64,000 nt of DNA from an uncultured Cytophagales bacterium (GTDB taxonomy: Bacteria > Bacteroidota > Bacteroidia > Cytophagales > UBA9547). Made by a program: the position numbers and the translations under genes. The stretch is from contig CAMFLX010000006.1 in the NCBI GenBank assembly GCA_945957555.1, forward strand, positions 1 through 64,000, in the 5' to 3' direction. The notes beneath the pieces were generated by a model that saw nothing but the letters and a program-made list of their open reading frames with translations, did no database searches and had not been told where the DNA came from. Positions 16,108 to 26,100 of the stretch are shown here, piece by piece (position 1 is the stretch's first letter; each line of letters starts with the position of its first letter).

Positions 16108-17505
16108 TTAAAAGTCAAAGTACAAGAAGTCGTTTGCCGTTATAGAATTAAGATAGATAATTCCGATGATTGTAAGAATGATCATATATAAAATGTGCTT
16201 GGTATCGGGTTTGAATTCCTTAGCGAGTTGCATGGGGTTCTTGCAGAAAAGCAAAATAACGCCAACGATGATTGTAGGTACAATATATATATCTGTAAGA
16301 ACCTTTGAACTAGCATAATGAATATTGCCAAGTCCTAACATGCTTTTGAGTACCAGTATAGCGTCGCTGAAGCTCGCTGCTCTGAAAAATACCCAAGCAA
16401 AGTTCACATACATAAAAGTGATAAAGATGCCCAGATAGTCGTTCATCTTAAAGTTGTTCTTCATCCAGAGTCTATGGATGACTAATCCCAAGCCATGTAG
16501 TGAGCCCCAGATCAGGAAATTCCAGTTGGCACCATGCCAGATCCCACCCACCAAAAAAGTCATGAAGAGATTGAAGAGGGTACTGACTTCGCCTTTTCTG
16601 TTCCCCCCCAGTGGAATGTAAATGTATTCTCTGAGAAAGTTACCCAAAGTGATATGCCATCTTCTCCAGAAATCTTGCAAATTGGTAGATTTGTAAGGGG
16701 AGTTAAAGTTAAGTGGAATGTTAATGTTGAACAATAGGGCGGAGCCTATGGCCATGTCTGAGTAGCCACTGAAGTCATAATAGAGCTGTATACCATAAGA
16801 GAGCGACGTGAGCCAACTGTCTGCAAATGATAGTCCAGCAACATTACCATAGCCCGAATTGGCCAACAAAGAGAAGGTGTCAGCAATGGCTGTCTTTTTT
16901 ACAAGTCCCATGAGGAAAATGTAAATTCCTTTAGTGAAGTTTTCAGTATTGAATCTTTTCTTTTCTAGATCTTGAAATTGCGGCATGATCTCTTTGTGAT
17001 GCACGATCGGTCCTGCTATGAGCTGAGGGAAGAAAGAAACGAAGAGGCAGAAGTTTAAAAAGTCGTAGCCTTTAGTTTCGCCTTTGTAGCTATCAGTGAT
17101 GTAAGCAAATTTCTGAAAGGTGAAAAAGCTGATCGCTAATGGTAAAGCGATCTTTTCTATGAGTAGATCGTCATCAAGAACAAGGTTTACATTGTCTACG
17201 ATGAAATTGGTGTATTTGTAATAAAGCAAAACCGATAGGTTGAGCATTAAGCAAGTGATGTAAAAGAGCTTTCTGGTTTTTCGATTTTCTATATAATTGA
17301 GTTTCTGACCCGCAAAATAGTTGAGGGTCATAGACGTAACTATGAGGATGAGATATATGGGCTTCCACCAAGCATAAAAAAACAAAGAAGCTAATAACAA
17401 CCAGATTTTACCTGCTCTATCTTGTCCGTATTTATTTAAAACAAAATAGATGATGAGCGTGATAGGCAAGAACGCACCTAGAAATTCAATCGAATTAAAT
17501 AGCAT
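16108..17505 (-). CDS. MBOAT family O-acyltransferase (AlgI/DltB-like)
   Basis: A 465-residue polytopic membrane protein that would move acyl (often acetyl) groups across the membrane to a polysaccharide. Family motifs: YYKYTNFIVDN, FTFQKFAYITDSYKGE, FFPQLIAGPIVHHKEIMPQ, LYYDFSGYSDMAIG, LQDFWRRWHITLGNFLREY, and GGIWHGANWNFLIWGSLHG containing the conserved histidines. Length is normal. It is encoded two bases upstream of the SGNH partner. Divergent across the 17506-17904 region lies a polymerase locus, so the acyl acceptor may be that exopolysaccharide; this is an inference from position. Confidence 0.92.
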   Translation of the reverse strand: MLFNSIEFLGAFLPITLIIYFVLNKYGQDRAGKIWLLLASLFFYAWWKPIYLILIVTSMTLNYFAGQKLNYIENRKTRKLFYITCLMLNLSVLLYYKYTNFIVDNVNLVLDDDLLIEKIALPLAISFFTFQKFAYITDSYKGETKGYDFLNFCLFVSFFPQLIAGPIVHHKEIMPQFQDLEKKRFNTENFTKGIYIFLMGLVKKTAIADTFSLLANSGYGNVAGLSFADSWLTSLSYGIQLYYDFSGYSDMAIGSALLFNINIPLNFNSPYKSTNLQDFWRRWHITLGNFLREYIYIPLGGNRKGEVSTLFNLFMTFLVGGIWHGANWNFLIWGSLHGLGLVIHRLWMKNNFKMNDYLGIFITFMYVNFAWVFFRAASFSDAILVLKSMLGLGNIHYASSKVLTDIYIVPTIIVGVILLFCKNPMQLAKEFKPDTKHILYMIILTIIGIIYLNSITANDFLYFDF

Positions 17506-17797
17506 GGTGTAATTAAAAGTGTTTTTGTCTACTCTTTAAGTCCTGGAATACCCAGGCAGATGAGTAGTGAATAACAAGTGTTTTGTGTTGTAGCACAATG
17601 ACTCCGTGCAAATATATTTAAAATTGAAAATAGATTATTTTTTAATCACTAATAATTTTTGATCGCTTATAATAAAATTATATTAAATATGAATATCTAT
17701 AGATTTAACGAAAATAATATGTTATGAATATATTTTTTTTAATCTTTACAGTTAATTTTATCCATTTGCATATAGAAGAACAAAGGATATAACATCG
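17506..17797. other. Very AT-rich divergent intergenic region
   Basis: 292 bases with long A/T runs lie between the MBOAT gene and the predicted 32-residue peptide. I found no exact TAnnTTTG element; TATCCATTTG at about 17759 is only loosely similar. Divergent promoters are expected here from gene orientation. Confidence 0.4.
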
Positions 17798-17896
17798 ATG
17801 GAGAAGAAACAGGAAAACCGTATAGCCAAACCCATCACTTTACTGTTTACGGCTTTAGTGCTTATTGTTATCTTTTTGAAAGTGATTATTCTATAA
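17798..17896 (+). CDS. Predicted 32-residue single-pass membrane peptide
   Basis: The frame from ATG at 17798 encodes a short basic, polar N-terminus (MEKKQENRIAKPIT) followed by one strongly hydrophobic helix (about residues 13-32) that ends at the stop. AAAGGA lies 12-17 bases upstream, a plausible ribosome site. The stop is only eight bases before the GTG start of the polymerase gene, so it could also act as a leader for translational coupling. It is too short for homology to be judged by eye and could be chance in AT-rich DNA. Confidence 0.45.
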   Translation: MEKKQENRIAKPITLLFTALVLIVIFLKVIIL

Positions 17897-17904
17897 AACT
17901 GTCT

Positions 17905-19344
17905 GTGGTACAGAAGTCATACATAAGACTACTTGTTGTTTTGGGAGTTTGTGCTTTGAGTCTACTCATTGCTGCTTTGATAGGGAAGTCAGAGGCATTG
18001 GGGCTAGGACTAGCAGCCTTCGTCATTATTGTAATTCCTGTAGTACTTGGCTTTTTCTATTATCCAATATTTGGCTTATCCATCACCCTTACCCTGTCTT
18101 TTTTTCTGTTAGGGATATTGCGATTCATCGATCTTCCATTAGGCACGGTTTTGGACGGCATGGTTGCCATGTTGTTCTTAGGTTTTATATGGACAGTGGT
18201 TACTAAAAAGTTTAGCATGGATCTGAAAAACCCATTGAGCATCATGGTGATGATCTGGATTGTGTACAACATGCTGGAACTGGTAAATCCATTTGCGGCT
18301 TCTACAGAAGCTTGGATTTACACCATTAGAGCCATTGCGCTTACCATGTTGTTATATTTTGTTACGATCCAGATATTTTCGCAATACAACCGAGTCAAAA
18401 TCTTCATAGCCGTTTGGCTCACTTTGGCTTTTATGTTAGCTGCCTATGGGATTTATCAAGAATTTAACGGTTTGTCAAAGGTTGAAGAGGCTTGGGCGAG
18501 AGCCACTACGGCACGTTTCGAACTTTTGTATAACTGGGGACGTTTTAGGAAGTTTTCTTTTTTTCCAGACCCAACCAACTTTGGCGTAACCTGTGCTTAT
18601 ACAGGAGTGTTTTGCACTATTTTAGCAATTGGTAGCAAGGTAAAATGGTTCTACCGAATCATATTGTTTGCTGCAGGAGGAATGATGTTTTTTGCCATGG
18701 TGTTTTCTGGTACACGTACAGCCTACGTAATGCCCGTGGCTGGCTTGGTATTTTATGTATGTCTTAATTTTAACTGGAAGGTAGTTACTGTCTTTGGGAT
18801 TGTCTTTGGAATGGGCGCAGGAGTCATTTTGTCACCAATCAAAAGCCTCGGCCCACTGGATGCCAATAGTTTGGAACGAATAAGGTCTGCATTTATGCCC
18901 GGAGATGATCCTTCATTTCAAGTAAGGTTAAGAAACCAGAGATTTATACAGCCTTACATTCAGACACATCCACTTGGTGGTGGCTTAGGAAGTACAGGAG
19001 AGTGGGGCAAAAGATTTTCGCCTTGGTCTCCATTATCTCAATTTCCTCCAGACAGCGGTTTTGTAAAAATTGGTGTTGAGCAAGGTTTATTAGGACTCAT
19101 TATTTATTGCCTCATGCTTTTTTTTGTTTTCAAAATAGGCGTTGATAATTATTTTAGTTCCATTAGTTACAAACTTAAGAATATATTAGCTGCGATCATG
19201 ACCACACTTTTTAGTATTATTGTGGCAAATTATGCTCAGGAAACTATTATGATGTACCCCACAAGTATTATATTTTATTGTTGCATGGGAGTGATCGTCG
19301 CTAGTAAAAACATACAAAACGTAGATAAATTATTGAAAAAATGA
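17905..19344 (+). CDS. O-antigen ligase-like / Wzy-type polysaccharide polymerase
   Basis: A 479-residue polytopic membrane protein with about 10-12 hydrophobic helices. The family's large periplasmic loop lies at about residues 190-390 and includes FRKFSFFPDPTNFGV, SGTRTAYVMPVAG, PYIQTHPLGGGLGSTGEW and PPDSGFVKIGVEQGLLG, which match the O-antigen ligase/polymerase (Wzy_C) signature. It would link or polymerise lipid-carried glycans on the outer face of the inner membrane. The start is GTG (17905); the next in-frame methionine is far downstream. The stop overlaps the following TolC-like gene by four bases (ATGA). Confidence 0.87.
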   Translation: MVQKSYIRLLVVLGVCALSLLIAALIGKSEALGLGLAAFVIIVIPVVLGFFYYPIFGLSITLTLSFFLLGILRFIDLPLGTVLDGMVAMLFLGFIWTVVTKKFSMDLKNPLSIMVMIWIVYNMLELVNPFAASTEAWIYTIRAIALTMLLYFVTIQIFSQYNRVKIFIAVWLTLAFMLAAYGIYQEFNGLSKVEEAWARATTARFELLYNWGRFRKFSFFPDPTNFGVTCAYTGVFCTILAIGSKVKWFYRIILFAAGGMMFFAMVFSGTRTAYVMPVAGLVFYVCLNFNWKVVTVFGIVFGMGAGVILSPIKSLGPLDANSLERIRSAFMPGDDPSFQVRLRNQRFIQPYIQTHPLGGGLGSTGEWGKRFSPWSPLSQFPPDSGFVKIGVEQGLLGLIIYCLMLFFVFKIGVDNYFSSISYKLKNILAAIMTTLFSIIVANYAQETIMMYPTSIIFYCCMGVIVASKNIQNVDKLLKK

Positions 19345-20012
19345 AAAGAAATATCATAACCCTGATTTTATTGTCTTTGACTGTTGTTTTTGGGCAAATG
19401 ACGAAGTTAGATTCTCTTGAAAACAAGATGGTGGATTTGGCATTGGCCAATTACCCGGCTTTTAAGGTGAATGAACTCAAAGTGAAGTCTGCTAAAAAAG
19501 ATATTACAATTTCTAAATCGGTTTGGGCTGATAATTTGGTGGGGCAGTATAATTTAAGCGAAGCCAATATTGATCCTTCTGCACGTGCAGGTACTAATGC
19601 GCAGAATTCATTCTATCCAAGATATTTAGTGGGGTTAAGATTGACACTCGGTATGTTTGTGAAAAATCCTTTAAATACTCAAAAAGCGAAGTTTGATTAT
19701 CAAATAGCACAACTTGAACGCGAGCAACAGAAACTATTATTGAAAAATGAAGTAAAGCGTAGGTTTAGGATCTATTCAGCCAAAAAAGAAAACTTCATCT
19801 TAAGGAAACAATTGACAGATGAGGCCAAGTCTCAACTCAATGTGGCAACCAAGAGATATAATAATAAGGAGATAACCTATGACGAGTATTTTAGACAATC
19901 TACTAACTATCTATCTCTGAGGGAATCGCTGAATCTAGCGGAATCAGAAGTGTATGTATCCAAGTATGATCTAGAAGAATTGGTAGGTATCGATATTACT
20001 GGTCTGGAATAA
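19341..20012 (+). CDS. Half-length TolC-like outer-membrane efflux family protein
   Basis: A 223-residue exported protein (signal peptide MKRNIITLILLSLTVVFGQ). The mature part has long amphipathic helices typical of the outer-membrane efflux (OEP) family: KVNELKVKSAKKDITISKSVWADNL, a short beta stretch (FYPRYLVGLRLTLGMF), then a coiled-coil hairpin (QIAQLEREQQKLLLKNEVKRR and TKRYNNKEITYDEYFRQST), each read as continuous helix. TolC proteins have two such repeats and about 420 or more residues; only one is present. It is translationally coupled to the polymerase gene. Possibly a periplasmic or outer-membrane part of exopolysaccharide export; function inferred only from fold and position. Confidence 0.72.
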   Translation: MKRNIITLILLSLTVVFGQMTKLDSLENKMVDLALANYPAFKVNELKVKSAKKDITISKSVWADNLVGQYNLSEANIDPSARAGTNAQNSFYPRYLVGLRLTLGMFVKNPLNTQKAKFDYQIAQLEREQQKLLLKNEVKRRFRIYSAKKENFILRKQLTDEAKSQLNVATKRYNNKEITYDEYFRQSTNYLSLRESLNLAESEVYVSKYDLEELVGIDITGLE

Positions 20013-20072
20013 TATAAATCAATATTGGATAAGTGCAATTTAACTAAATATATTACAATTATTTTCTTTTTA

Positions 20073-20106
20073 TTGTATCGTTATAATACAAAATCACGTA
20101 TATTTG
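20073..20106 (+). promoter_or_regulatory. Candidate promoter of the giant surface protein gene
   Basis: TATATTTG (20099-20106) fits TAnnTTTG exactly. A TTG at 20073-20075 lies 23 bases upstream, slightly long for the usual spacing. The predicted leader is about 43 bases. Confidence 0.5.
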
Positions 20107-20155
20107 TTCTGACGTTTATTGCACCAGCAAATTATTACATTTATTTATACAACAC

Positions 20156-23100
20156 ATGGAAAAGAAATTATACATTGCCTTCATCGGCATAGTTATGTCC
20201 TTATGCGGATATACACAGACAACAGGAATCTTTCCTCATACTCCTAACTACTCAAGAGATCCTGGTTTTACGACAACTGACTACAAGGCATTTATCTATC
20301 GTAGGTATAAAAACAATACCAACTCTAGTTTGCCATTTAGGATCTTGGAGCCGAAAAATTATAATCCGGCAAATGCAACAGTCTATCCTGTGTTCTTTAT
20401 GCTCCATGGTAGGGGTGAGGCTGGTACAGATAACAACTACCAACTTAAATGGGGCGGGAAAATGCACTTGGATGCACGAAACAGGACTACGAATCCGATC
20501 GATGCTTTCGTGGTTTTCCCACAAGAGCCCTATGGGCAATGGACTAATGAGCCTTACTACAATACTACCGTGGGGGGGGGGCAAGTGACTACTCATTTGG
20601 AGATGACTTGGGAGTTGGTCGATTCATTGATCAGAAGATATAAAATTGATAATAACCGAGTTTATATACATGGCTTGTCATCGGGAGGAACTGGTACATG
20701 GGCATCAATATACTGGAAACCCAATCTTTTTGCTGCAGCACAACCGATGTCTGCGCCTGGCGATAGTTCAAGGGCTCGTTATATAGCCAATATTCCAATA
20801 TGGTTGCACCAAGGCGGGGTAGATACTAACCCAATTCCGTTTATATCTCATGTGATGATAGCCGCTTTGAAAAAGGCTGGTGCTATTGATACCTCATTAA
20901 AATACACAGAATATCCTAATGTTGGACACTCTTGTTGGACCTTAGCATATGCGCAACCAGACTTTTTCCCTTTCTTTTTAAGACATTCTAAACGGAAATT
21001 GAGGGTCTTGGGAAACAATCCATTTTGTCCTGGAGAATCTGTAACACTGGGTTTTTCATATAATATGTACCAATATGAGTGGTATAAAGATAATGCTGTA
21101 TTAGCAAGTCAAACGAGTCCAAATTTGACAAGCATTAATCAGGATGGAAACTACTATGTTCGTTTTAAGAGAACGGCAACCTCGGCTTGGGAAAATTCGG
21201 ACACAATACATGTGTATCAAAATTCGGCAGCGCCTAAGCCAGTTATACTTGCTTCTGGGAGTACAATTTTGCCAGCACCTGATGCGAATAAAGTTACGCT
21301 AAAGGGGCCTAAAGGATATGCTTCGTATGAATGGAGTACGGGTGGTACTGCAGATAGCATAGTGATGTCGTCAAATGCTACGGTTACATTACGAATTAGA
21401 GGAAGTGTAGGGTGCTGGAGCTTTCCTTCTGATCCTGTTCTAGTTAGAGTAGGTCCGAATAGTTCAGGTACTCCACAGACTGCCACAAATTTGGTGGCAG
21501 CACCACGTTCGCCATCGTCAATAGGTCTTACATGGACTGATAATGCTACAAATGAATTAGGTTACGAAGTATATAGGTCAGCAACTGCAAGTGGCCCTTA
21601 TAAGTTTTTGAAATCAATAGCTGCGAATACTACACTTTTGGTGGATTCCTTTTTGACAGCCAATACTCGTTATTATTATAAAGTAAGGGTTTATAACGAA
21701 AACGGTGCGAATTTGTCTACCAATTATGCTTTTACAAATACTTATGGTGATCTGGTTGCTCCATCACAGCCCACAGGCTTAAAAATCGAGTCGATGGATG
21801 AGTTTGGCGGACTTACATTGGCATGGAATCCTTCCACGGATAACGTAGCAGTTAAAGAATACCGAATTATGGATAATTCTACAAGGCTTGGGACTGCTAG
21901 CACAAATAAGATTTATCTTCAGCTCAATCGTGGACAATATTTTAGCTTCAAAGTAATTGCGGTCGATTACAGTAATAATCTATCAGTTCCGTCTGATGTA
22001 TTGTTGTTTAAATATGATGGGCAAGGAATTATCGCTAGGGCTTATGAAGACAACTGGAATGCGGTACCTAATTTTACGAAAATCACACCTGTAGCAACTG
22101 GTTTGGTTGCCTTAGTGAAAAATACGGGTAGCAAAAGGTTTCCTAATCTGATCAATAGAACGGCAACAGTAAATGGGGCCATAGTTCAAGATCTTATCAA
22201 TGGGACTACCCAAGATTTAGTTAGGAGTAATTTGACAGAATATTATGCTGTACAATTTAAAGGTTATATCAATTTATATTCTGGTACAACTACTTTTTAT
22301 CTTACTTCAGACGATGGTTCCATGTTGTATATCAATAACCAATTGATCGTTAATAATGACGGTAACCATGGTTCTATTACTAAGTCAGGAACAGTTAGTT
22401 TAAGTGGTTGGTATCCTATTGAGGTTCAGTATTATCAGAAGAGTGGTGGTGCAGGACTGAACTTGCAATGGAAAAATTCTAATACCAATAGCGGAAATAC
22501 TCAAGATGTTCCGGCAGGGCGGTTATCTTATTTTTCTACTGGTATACCTACTGCTGTAAGTCAAGTAACTCCTGATGTCCCTAAAACGCCAGCAAGTATA
22601 TCACTTGAACCGGCAACAGTTGTGAATGCCGCAACAGATAAGATGAGAATAAAAATGACTTGGTCTCATGCCACAGCTGCCAATGTGATTGGCTATGAAA
22701 TAGTGAGGGCAAAAACATCTACAAGTAGCTTAAATAATGCTATTTACTATAAAATAGCAGAAATTCCTTTTGTCGCAAATAACTATGTGTATAGAGATAG
22801 CTTAGATAATTCCACTGCCAATGGATTTTTAGAACCTGGCTATTACTATTGGTATAAGATCAGATCCAAATCTACAAATAACTTTTCCAACTATTTGGAT
22901 ATAGGAAAACAACAGGTGTTGACAACTCCAGCTCCAAACATTACCACTATTAATTTACCGAATACTCCAACAAGTCTTGTGGCAAGTCCTATCTCTAATA
23001 GCGTAGTGGGTTTGACTTGGAATTCGAATGGAAGTGCTAATATTTCGGGCGTTAATATTTATAGATGTAGTTCTGTTTCTGGGACTTTTATACTTGTTGG

Positions 23101-26100
23101 TAAGGCTAAAAGGAATGCGACGACCTTTAATGACAGTACTTGTTTGGCTAAAACTACATATTATTATAAAGTACAGGCATTCAATGCAAGAGGAATTTCT
23201 GCATTAAGTTCAGTGGCTAGTACTACTACATTGAACATTCCGAATACTCCAACAAACTTATTGGCTACGGCTCTAGGTCCTAATCATATAGCTTTGTCTT
23301 GGTCTGTGACTGACGATGTCTCTCTTGGTTTTAAAATATATAGGTCATTGTCATCCAATGGTACTTATACTATGATAGATTCAATAGCAAATCCACTTTT
23401 GTTGTCGTACCAAGATCAGTCATTAACCGCCAATACATCATACTTTTATAAAATAAAAGCATATAACAAGAATGATAATGGTACTCAAAACGAATCACCG
23501 TTTTCCCCAGTAGCATCTGCGACAACCATGAAATCTCTTGATGTAGATACGACGGGATGGCATTTACCTATTGTAGCGGGCTCTTTTAGTTCTACATTCT
23601 CTAATAAGAAATCCAATGGTACGAACAAATTACAGTTAGCTTCAGCACTTGAAAATAAGTCAGACTTTTTGAAGATGATTCATATTGATAGTACTATAGG
23701 AAACAAAGCGTCATTTCAGTTCAGATTGCCAACAGTGAGTAATTTCCCTAATGGTGCCATGTTGATTTATAATGTTGGGTATAGCAAATCTGCAACTCAA
23801 TTCTTAGGAGGAGGGAATACCATAACTATAAATGATAGTACCACAATTGTAGATGGAAGTGACTTACTACAAAATTTAATCGTTAGGGTTTATGTTTCTG
23901 GTACGAGTGATTTTGCATCAAAAGATAGTATTCCTTTCGATATGGTTTGGAAATCACCAAGAAACTACGATTTGCAAAAAGTTACATTACCTACTTCGTT
24001 TGTAAATCAGAGTGGAGGTACTGTTAGTTTAGATAATAAATTTATTAGGTTGGAGTTTTTTGTCAAAGCCAATACCAATCCAACTGTAACAAATCAGTCA
24101 ATATGGGTTTCTGAAATTGGTTTATATAAGTTTTTGCCAAGTGGTAAGAGACATAATTATGTACTGTTATTGGGAGCTTCTTTTGAGGAACAGATACCAG
24201 GCATGGGACTTACCATGTTTAGAAAGAAGATAGCAAGCTATCCAGATCTGAAAGACAAAGGAAAGGATTTGGTGATCTTTAACTTGGCCGTGAGTGGTTC
24301 GGCTACTGCAAACTTGCAAGATAGCTTGGAGTCATATTTGAGCAGGCATCCAAATGCGAGTTATGTGTTTGTGCATCAGGGAGGTAATAATATCAATAAC
24401 GGGTTCAATAATATGAGGCCACTTACCTTCAGTCGCTTATCTTCAGCAAATTGTTTGAACTTGGTTGATGATTTCAAATACTTTATCAATACTATATATG
24501 CTAAAGGCAAAGTTCCTTTTATTTCAAGATTACACTTTAGGGATTACAAAGATGCTACCTGCTTGAGTAATGGTATTGCCGATAACTCCCCTTCAGTAAA
24601 AGGGGGCTTATATCAAGAAAACAGCTCTTTGCCTGTTAATCTTCTTATAGATAGCTTGACGAAGTTATACATGCCATACATGTATTCTGATGTGGAGAAA
24701 AGGAATTTGATGAATTATTATCCTGTGACACTCAATGAGCAAAAAATCTTAGGAGGTGATGGTATTCACCCGCAAGCAACGCATAGAGATACACTGTGTA
24801 GATACTGGATTGATTATGGGATTAGATATCTCTATACAGGTGCTTTTGCCACACCTTTGGTATATTCACCTGGCAATTCTCCAGGTGTGAATACAGGTCA
24901 GATTGGATGTAACCCTAACAAATACACGCCACAAAATAAGCCCAATTTGTTAACTCTCGCGGCTAATGCTGTTCTTTTGGCCAAAGAATCAAAATCGGGT
25001 ACAGATATTTGGAATGCTAGAATTTTGGTCGAGCAAATTGGTGATAAGACGATTAGGGTACCGTATGTGAATGCATTGGATTCTTTGAGGGATTTCAGAA
25101 GTCCATCTAATCCTGTGGACTTAGCAGGTAGTGCGATCGACAATACAAAAATACAATTGGACTGGTTGGATTTGAACAGTATAGAGTCTGCTTTTGAAGT
25201 GTATCGATCAGCAAATGCTGGTGCGTTTGCATTGATCAAAACATTGCCAGCTAATTCCATAACATACTTAGATTCTAATTTGGATGCTACCAATGAATAT
25301 ACATATTATGTGAAGGCTTTAAATGGCACATTTAGGTCGGGTCGCTCTAATTTAGTAAAAGTAAGACCATCTGTTACATTTTACTTGAAAGCATCTGGTG
25401 ATGTGGCCAGTTTGACATCATGGGGAAGAGGGTATGATGGATCAGGAGTGAATCCAACAAACTTTGCGGGTTCTGGACAAACCTTTGTGGTTACAAATAG
25501 AAGTGGCCTTGTCACTCTGAATAGTAATTTATCAATGAATGGATCCTATTCTAAACTTATATTGCCAGAGGGACAGTCATTTAAAATCAATACAGGGGTT
25601 AATTTTCAGGGTCAGTTAGAGGTGAATAATAATTCTAAGTTGTATCTTTCGGGGTCTAATTTACCTACCATTTCTAAAGTTGATAGCGGTTCTACAGTAG
25701 TTTTAGGTAATAATTTCACATTACCCAATTCCCTGCGTTGGGGGAATATAGAAGTTCAAAATGCTACGATTACCTTGAATACAGACACAACTAAAATCTT
25801 AGGGAGCTTAAAGTTTAATGCTGGTAGTGGGATCTCAGGAAGTAATTCGATGATTTCCTTGAAAGGGAACTTAGAGACTGTGGATACGCTGTTCACGCTG
25901 ACCGGTACTGGTTTGGTCTTGAAGGGAGATAATCAGACCATAGATGTGAAAAGTGGTACATTGCCTTTAAAATCATTTAGATTGGTGGCTGGCTCTACAG
26001 CTTCTATCCTTAATTCCTCTAAGATCAAGATCACAGGAGCGAGTGCCTCAGATAAATTTGTTCTAGAAAATAATGCTTCATTGCACCTTGGTTCTGGTCA

